Of a DNA stretch of 49,038 nt, positions 44,325 through 49,038 are shown one piece after another; the first letter of the stretch is position 1, and every line of letters starts with the position of its first letter. The notes under the pieces are model-generated. The model was given only the letters and a program-made list of their open reading frames with translations, was not told the origin of the DNA and made no database searches. Origin of the DNA: Phycisphaerae bacterium (lineage in GTDB: Bacteria > Planctomycetota > Phycisphaerae > UBA1845); assembly GCA_029260235.1 (NCBI GenBank), contig JAJDDP010000224.1, forward strand, positions 1 to 49,038, in the 5' to 3' direction. Made by a program: the position numbers and the translations under genes.

Positions 44325-44492
44325 TCAAACTTCGTGCTTAATCATAACCCAGCCGTCGCCGCCTGGCACGCCCCCCCCAGGCTGATCCACGCTGCTGCTT
44401 GAGCGGACGGCTTGTTTGTCCTCGTCATGGGTCGGTGGAATGATCAGCCTGCGTTCTCCCTGCAAATCAAGAACTTGCTGCGGACCGCGCAT
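44325..44492 (-). CDS. Short possible gene upstream of panC
   Basis: A 55-codon frame (MRGPQQVLDLQGERRLIIPP, then THDEDKQAVR, a Ser run, a Gly-rich segment and GWVMIKHEV) ends 75 bases before panC on the same strand. Its composition is protein-like and differs from shadow frames. It could be a small gene or the tail of a decayed larger one; there is no clear ribosome binding site. No family recognised. Confidence 0.35.
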   Translation of the reverse strand: MRGPQQVLDLQGERRLIIPPTHDEDKQAVRSSSSVDQPGGGVPGGDGWVMIKHEV

Positions 44493-44553
44493 TCACGTGT
44501 CCGCCAATTCGTGCGACCGGAACCATGCAATGCTCTTAGATGGCACTCCCGGA

Positions 44554-45245
44554 ATGATCCGACCGCATTGGACATTGGGGCTTGTCGTGTGGTCTTGTAC
44601 AGGCCTCGCGTTTCCCGTCCTGGCCGATCCACCTGCGGGATACTATGACAGCGTCGTTACGACCTGTGCAGCCGCCATGCGAAACGCGCTGCACGACGTG
44701 ATCGACGACCATCAGCGGTTCCCCTATACGTCCAGATGCACGGACACCTGGGACATCCTGAAACTCGCCGACCAGGCCTCAGCGATACGGGCAACATTCT
44801 CGACGTCTATAAGAACGCCAGCTATGCCAAACAGGGTGGCGACAACAGCGTCTACGAGCGGGAACACACTTGGCCCAGTTCTTACGGCTTCCCCAGCGAC
44901 AACTCCCAGAACTATGCAATCCAAATGCGACGACAGGTTTTTCTGCAACAGGTTGGTAGATTGCGTGGGCGGGTTCTGTCGAGCAGGCGGCGTTCCATGT
45001 CCGGGGCAGAACTGCGTCGAAGCCACCGATGCCTGCATCACGCCGTCTGACCCCGAGATCAACGAGCTGCACTACAATGACGCCGACAGCGACGAGGGCG
45101 AATTCATAGAGATTGCAGGCCCCGCTGGGACGGACTTGGCCAATTGGCAGGTCTTTGGCTACAACGGCGCCGACGGCAACACGTACGGTACACAGGTCTT
45201 CCTCTCGGGCACCCTATCCGACCAAGGCGGTTGCGGGCCGTCGCT
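44554..45245 (+). pseudogene. Decayed endonuclease I / Cys-module / lamin-tail protein
   Basis: The frame opens MIRPHWTLGLVVWSCTGLAF with a signal peptide ending LADPP, then endonuclease-I text (YYDSVVTTCAAAMRNALHDV, YTSRCTDTWDILKLAD). Near 44778 the reading shifts by one base and continues LSDTGNILDVYKNASYAKQG and YEREHTWPSSYGFPSDNSQN, which includes the nuclease His motif. The rest of the nuclease is missing. The first frame then resumes with a Cys module (SKCDDRFFCNRLVDC, CPGQNCVEATDAC) and a lamin-tail-like domain (INELHYNDADSDEGEFIEIA, GWQ-like turn, GTLSDQGG), which stops abruptly around 45245, before the tRNA. A frameshift, an internal deletion and a 3' truncation make it a pseudogene. 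Confidence 0.8.
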
Positions 45246-45292
45246 CATACGAACAGCACGAACAAGCAAAGCCGATTCTCAAGCCGGCCCAC

Positions 45293-45320
45293 TGGACGCT
45301 CCAAGCCATCCGCGTATACT
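45293..45320 (+). promoter_or_regulatory. Promoter of tRNA-Arg
   Basis: TGGACG (45293-45298) and TATACT (45315-45320) with a 16-base spacer. The predicted start is about 10 bases before the tRNA. Confidence 0.55.
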
Positions 45321-45338
45321 GGACAGTCCGCCTAGCCA

Positions 45339-45412
<74 letters not shown>

Positions 45413-45871
45413 ATCACACAACCGTTTGCGTCCCAAAGAGTTACGCTCCCCAACAACATCAGCCAACGCGCCGATTTGACTTTATTCTCGCCGAATGTGT
45501 CAGTTTGGCGTCAGTCTTTACCACGTCAGCAGTGTGCGATGACTCAGAACCGACTGTGATTGCTTGCATGACCCACTGGGCATGTGGTTCGTGCTCCTTA
45601 GTAATGCTCAATTGGTTCGACCAATTGGGCCTTATGAAAAAACCCAACGCCCGGCCTGCACCAATCACGCCAAAGGCCGCTCACCACAGATGTTCGACTC
45701 CGGCAAAATGGGAGGAACGACCGGCGCCGTTCACCTGGTGGTGAGCGAGATGGAGGATTCAGCGTCGGAGGCAATCTGGCTTCCAACCTCCAATGGGTTG
45801 TTTCGCCGCTCGGAATCGGCGAGTCACGATCATTCCAATTACAAATACGCCGAGACCCGAGCACACTTGCG
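45413..45871. other. Gene-free stretch after tRNA-Arg
   Basis: About 460 bases with no recognisable gene. A near-perfect palindrome CAATTGGTTCGACCAATTG lies at 45609-45627 (8-bp stem, 3-base loop; extendable by GCT/GGC with one G-T pair). I looked for integrase remnants or a duplicated tRNA end and saw neither. Confidence 0.5.
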
Positions 45872-46215
45872 TCATATCATCACCGCAGTCGATGAAGCCG
45901 ACTGTTCGGCTAACCGACATTTCACCTGGGTCTGCTCTTCCCGCTGTTGCGACGATCTGCCGTAGAGCGCTTGGATCCTCTGGATGTCGTCATGAGCCAG
46001 GTATCTGTGGGGCCCGGAGTAGCTGGGATACATGAGCGCTCCTTGAACGTTCGAGTGGCTCAAGCCCAGCGAATGACCAAACTCATGGGCCGCCACGGTC
46101 AGCAAATGATAGGAAACCGGCATAGGCCAGGAACTCCTGCAAACGAGCGACCGGCTCGCCCTCACTCCCCCTACCCAAGCCCGAGCCCAATGCAGCCACA
46201 GCAGTTTTGACCCAT
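45872..46215 (-). pseudogene. Decayed matrixin (M10) metalloprotease
   Basis: An ATG at 46215 with GGAGG six bases upstream marks the likely original start. Shortly after it, in a shifted frame, the minus strand reads [20 protein letters not shown] and FLAYAGFL, which is a peptidoglycan-binding-type prodomain helix. The next frame then gives [20 protein letters not shown] with the zinc motif [11 protein letters not shown], the Met-turn ALMYPSYSG, and the closing helix [11 protein letters not shown], ending at 45872. The part of the catalytic domain between the prodomain and the zinc helix is missing. At least one frameshift and a large internal deletion make it inactive. Confidence 0.75.
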
Positions 46216-46385
46216 CTTGTGCCTCCTTGGCCCCCCAGTGAAGTCAGAATTCCCGAGTCCGGATGAAAGGGCCCATAACGCCAACCGGTCCACCATATCT
46301 ATTGCCGTATTCTGGCACCGTGTGTGCGCTAAAATCTCAAAAAAAATCCATCGGTCGGCGATCACCATCGAATAGGATGGTCTCC

Positions 46386-46955
46386 ATGGCTCATTCGGGA
46401 CTCGATTCAGGGACTATTACCTTGTTGCTTGAAGGTGCCCGTTCGGGAAAAACCGAGGATGCCGAGGAGCTCTTCTCGATCATTTACGATGATTTGAGGA
46501 GACTGGCCCAGAATCACGTCGGGAAGAAGTCGGACAGACTATTTCAAGCCACCGATCTGGTGAACGCGACGTGCGTCAAGATGCTGGCTCGAATCACCTC
46601 GGGTGCAAAGGATCGGCAACATCTGTTCGGCCTGCTGCGGCGGGCCATGCATGATGTTTATGTGGACACCGTTCGTGCTCAAGACGCCCACAGGCGAGGT
46701 GGCCTCCATCGGAGCGTGCCCTTGGTCGATCTGGGGACGGGCAATTCTGACCTGACCTCGGACGTGCTGGACTTGTTTGCGGCCTTGGATGAGCTAGAGC
46801 GGGTCGATCCTGAAGGTGTTCAGGTGGTGATGCTGCGGTTCTTCAGTGGCTGCACGCTGGCTGAGTCTGCCGTATTGATGGGTTGCTCCGTAGCCATTGT
46901 GCGCCGTCACTGGGATTATGCCCGCTCGTGGCTCCATGACCGCCTGTCGAGTTGA
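46386..46955 (+). CDS. ECF-type RNA polymerase sigma factor (planctomycete ECF family)
   Basis: 189 residues from the ATG at 46386, which has AGGA eight bases upstream; the ATG at 46377 is an alternative. Sigma-70 region 2 is LFSIIYDDLRRLAQNHVGKK with ATDLVNATCVKMLAR and HLFGLLRRAMHDVYVDTVRA; region 4 is ELERVDPEGVQVVMLRFFSG and TLAESAVLMGCSVAIVRRHWDYARSWL, a helix-turn-helix. It belongs to the ECF-like group common in planctomycetes (Sigma70_ECF) and usually found next to Ser/Thr kinases, as here: the kinase starts 89 bases downstream on the same strand. Signalling through the kinase is the expected control. Confidence 0.9.
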   Translation: MAHSGLDSGTITLLLEGARSGKTEDAEELFSIIYDDLRRLAQNHVGKKSDRLFQATDLVNATCVKMLARITSGAKDRQHLFGLLRRAMHDVYVDTVRAQDAHRRGGLHRSVPLVDLGTGNSDLTSDVLDLFAALDELERVDPEGVQVVMLRFFSGCTLAESAVLMGCSVAIVRRHWDYARSWLHDRLSS

Positions 46956-47044
46956 CATCTCCAAGAAGAATCTCATTTTCTCACGCAAAGTCCGCGCTGG
47001 TATACGGTATTGAGTAGTAGAGACGTTGCTGCGAGGATCGTGAC

Positions 47045-47920
47045 TTGGCAGATTCATGGAATGAAATGGAAGTCTTCACCAACGCTCTCGGGTTGGAGGG
47101 GAAGACGCGAGAAGACTACTTGGATGAAGCCTGCCCGACGAGTCAAGCTCGCGCTCGAATTGAACAACTCTTGCGGCATCACGCCGAAGCACCTGAAGAA
47201 TTCTTGACCCAATCCGTGGATTCTGCCGAAGCCGGCGACGTTCCCGAGCAAATTGATGAATTCCGCATTATCAAGCGCCTCGGCGAAGGCGGCATGGGCG
47301 TGGTCTATCTTGCCAAGGACACGACCCTGGATAGAAATGTAGCCCTCAAGATCCTTCATGGGCACGTACCATTTGAATCGGCAGCCATCCGATTTCAAGA
47401 CGAAGCTCGCAGCGCCGCAACCCTGAAACATCCCGGCATAGTCCCGGTCTTTCGATTTGGATCATGGGGTGAGCAGAAGTATCTGGTGACCGAGTTTGTG
47501 GATGGGCCGACGTTGGCCCAGCTTATTGATACGCAAAAGCAGGCAATCACCCAAACAAGCACCCCCAGGGCAGTCAAGGGCTGGCTAAGAAGAGTCGCAG
47601 AAATCAGCCTCTTGCTAGCAGAAGCGCTGGAAGCGGCGCACAGGGGCAACGTTGTTCACCGGGATGTCAAGCCATCCAACATCCTGATGGATGCCCAGTT
47701 GGGGCCCCGGCTGACCGATTTTGGAATCGCCAAGCATTTCAAGGACCAAGAACCCAATATACAAACCGGATTGATCGGTAGCTGCCACTACATGAGCCCT
47801 GAACAGGCCAACATTGAGGGGGCCCGGGTAGATTTTCGGAGTGACATATTCTCCCTGGGCGTGGTGCTATATGAGATGCTCACCTTTGTGCGCCCTTTCG
47901 AGGGAGATGACATCCACTAG
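47045..47920 (+). CDS. Ser/Thr protein kinase, cut by an in-frame TAG
   Basis: 291 residues; TTG start at 47045 with GAGG eight bases upstream. The N-terminal 60 residues are the usual planctomycete leader (FTNALGLEGKTREDYLDEAC, IEQLLRHHAEAPEEFL). The kinase domain has LGEGGMGVVYLA (P-loop, from about 79), Lys102 (VALKIL), HRDVKPSN (about 205), DFG (225-227) and MSPEQA, but ends at FEGDDIH in the middle of the C-lobe, where TAG (47918-47920) interrupts. The same frame carries on with the rest of the lobe (next entry). As it stands the product lacks C-lobe helices and is probably inactive unless the stop is read through. Confidence 0.85.
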   Translation: MADSWNEMEVFTNALGLEGKTREDYLDEACPTSQARARIEQLLRHHAEAPEEFLTQSVDSAEAGDVPEQIDEFRIIKRLGEGGMGVVYLAKDTTLDRNVALKILHGHVPFESAAIRFQDEARSAATLKHPGIVPVFRFGSWGEQKYLVTEFVDGPTLAQLIDTQKQAITQTSTPRAVKGWLRRVAEISLLLAEALEAAHRGNVVHRDVKPSNILMDAQLGPRLTDFGIAKHFKDQEPNIQTGLIGSCHYMSPEQANIEGARVDFRSDIFSLGVVLYEMLTFVRPFEGDDIH

Positions 47921-49038
47921 GTGCTCGAGGCCGTTATTGCGCAGAGCCCGAAGCGGCCACGCGCGATCACCCCACTGATCTCCAAGGACATGGAGACCAT
48001 CGTCCAGAAGGCCTTGGAGAAGGAACCTGATCAACGTTATCAAACCGCCGCCCATCTTGCGGGTGACTTGCAGTGTCTCCTCGAAGATCGTCCGATTCTT
48101 GCCAAGCCGCCCAGCTCAGTCAGGCGCGTTCGGCATTGGACAAAGACACATAGAGGCGCCGTTGGCCTTGCCGCCACGGGCCTCCTTCTTGTCGCTTTGA
48201 TGATTGCGTTCTGGCAAGTTCGCATCCTCCGCCAGGAATCGGCTGCCTGGCTTCACGTGGATACCTATGTTGATGGCTGCTCGATTTGGGTACGGCAGGT
48301 CGATTTCGACACCTTGGAGTTGGCTCCGACAGAAACATCCCTTGGCTCCACGCCAATGGTGTACTCCGATCTTCAAGGCGGAGCCTATCGCGTTGTCGTA
48401 GCCACGCCAGATCAAGATGCCTACGTCGAGTTCGACGTCCTCTTGAAGACCGGTCGAACCCGATCCACAACGTTGAGTGTCCAACCCTTCAATGACATCG
48501 CCATGGCCGGTTGCAAGGTTAGTCTGGTTGACTCGCAAGAGGCTTCAAATGCATTCCGAGTTCATTGTGCCCGAATGCACGAGGTGTATGAGAATATCCC
48601 GGACGATATGGTCCTCATTCCAGCCGGGGAGTATGACCTTGGTTGGGCAGAGAACGATCAGGACCCGCTTGTTGTTGCGCATCTGGTGAAGCTCCCCGCT
48701 TTCTACATTGATCGGTTTGAAGTCTCAAACGCTCAATTCAAGGCATTCGTCGATGCCACCGGACACACACCTCCTGCTCACTGGCAACGCTTTGGGTACG
48801 ATGACCGGTTAGGTCTACATCCGGTCTCACGCATCACCGTTGAAGATGCCAGGGCTTTCGCGCAGTGGCGCGGCAAGCGATTGCCGACTGCCTTTGAATG
48901 GGAGGCTGCCATGCGATCCCCCGCGGCCAGGCGCCTTCCGTGGACGAAGGACACGCAGCCATCTCTACCGCAATTGTCCGAAGAACAGATCTCTCGCGTG
49001 GAAAATGGGGATCTGGATTTGGAGTACCCAGAATACCG
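47921..49038 (+). pseudogene. Continuation of the kinase: C-lobe, TM helix, FGE-sulfatase (SUMF1) domain
   Basis: The kinase frame runs on without a further stop to the window edge. It completes the kinase (VLEAVIAQSPKRPRAITP, DMETIVQKALEKEPDQRYQT), then a transmembrane helix (GAVGLAATGLLLVALMIAFW), a beta-rich PEGA-like region (STPMVYSDLQGGAYRVVVAT), and a formylglycine-generating-enzyme-like domain (DDMVLIPAGEYDLGW, FYIDRFEVSNAQFKAFVDAT, VEDARAFAQWRGKRLPTAFE). A kinase-TM-SUMF1 fusion is a known planctomycete design. The single TAG, one C-to-T step from CAG (Gln), is the only break. Confidence 0.8.

Overview
The window looks like chromosomal DNA of a planctomycete, most likely of the Phycisphaerae kind. 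The clues are family habits visible in the sequence: a membrane protein ending in a CGYNLTGN...CPECG zinc ribbon, a pseudopilin with the H-X9-DG tail, a PEP-CTERM protein, a dockerin-like DFDGDLDVDLADHA tail, an ECF sigma factor next to a Ser/Thr kinase, Cys-rich CDDxxFCN modules, a tricorn-type protease and an enlarged Lgt. It is moderately GC-rich, with short operons on both strands and no phage or complete transposon.

Layout. 1-9.4 kb: a truncated zinc metalloprotease (DUF5117/DUF4953), lipoproteins, a tandem pair of small Cys-rich exported proteins, mtnA, a patatin-like lipoprotein with a small coupled partner, and a tricorn protease. 9.5-15 kb: zinc-ribbon and TPR proteins, a double universal stress protein, a membrane protein gene broken by an in-frame stop, and hflX. 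15.2-22.4 kb: two parS sites before parB (no parA), then fliD behind a sigma-28-like promoter, fliS and a TPR protein. 22.4-26 kb, minus strand: a cobalamin riboswitch leading a three-gene operon (PEP-CTERM propeller-like protein, surface protein of a B12-locus family, pseudopilin). 26.4-30.5 kb, plus strand: cysH, sulfite reductase, cbiX and cobA, a sulfur-assimilation and siroheme operon. 30.6-38.9 kb: a DUF4932 protein, a methyltransferase between imperfect direct repeats, a ClC channel, an oxidoreductase, a UbiD decarboxylase and a hemerythrin-like protein. 39.4-44.5 kb: hpt, nadA, a lipoprotein, lgt and panC. 44.5-46.2 kb: decayed secreted-enzyme genes (endonuclease I/lamin-tail and matrixin) around a tRNA-Arg. 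46.4 kb to the end: an ECF sigma factor and a kinase-SUMF1 fusion split by an in-frame amber codon.

The strongest candidate for something undescribed is the B12-riboswitch operon. It pairs a PEP-CTERM propeller-like protein with a homologue of a surface protein family that accompanies corrinoid uptake loci in Bacteroidetes. This suggests a planctomycete surface corrinoid-capture system anchored by PEP-CTERM sorting. Immediately across the riboswitch, in the opposite direction, lies the siroheme operon, which shares precorrin-2 with B12 synthesis. All calls come from reading the sequence; no database search was run.
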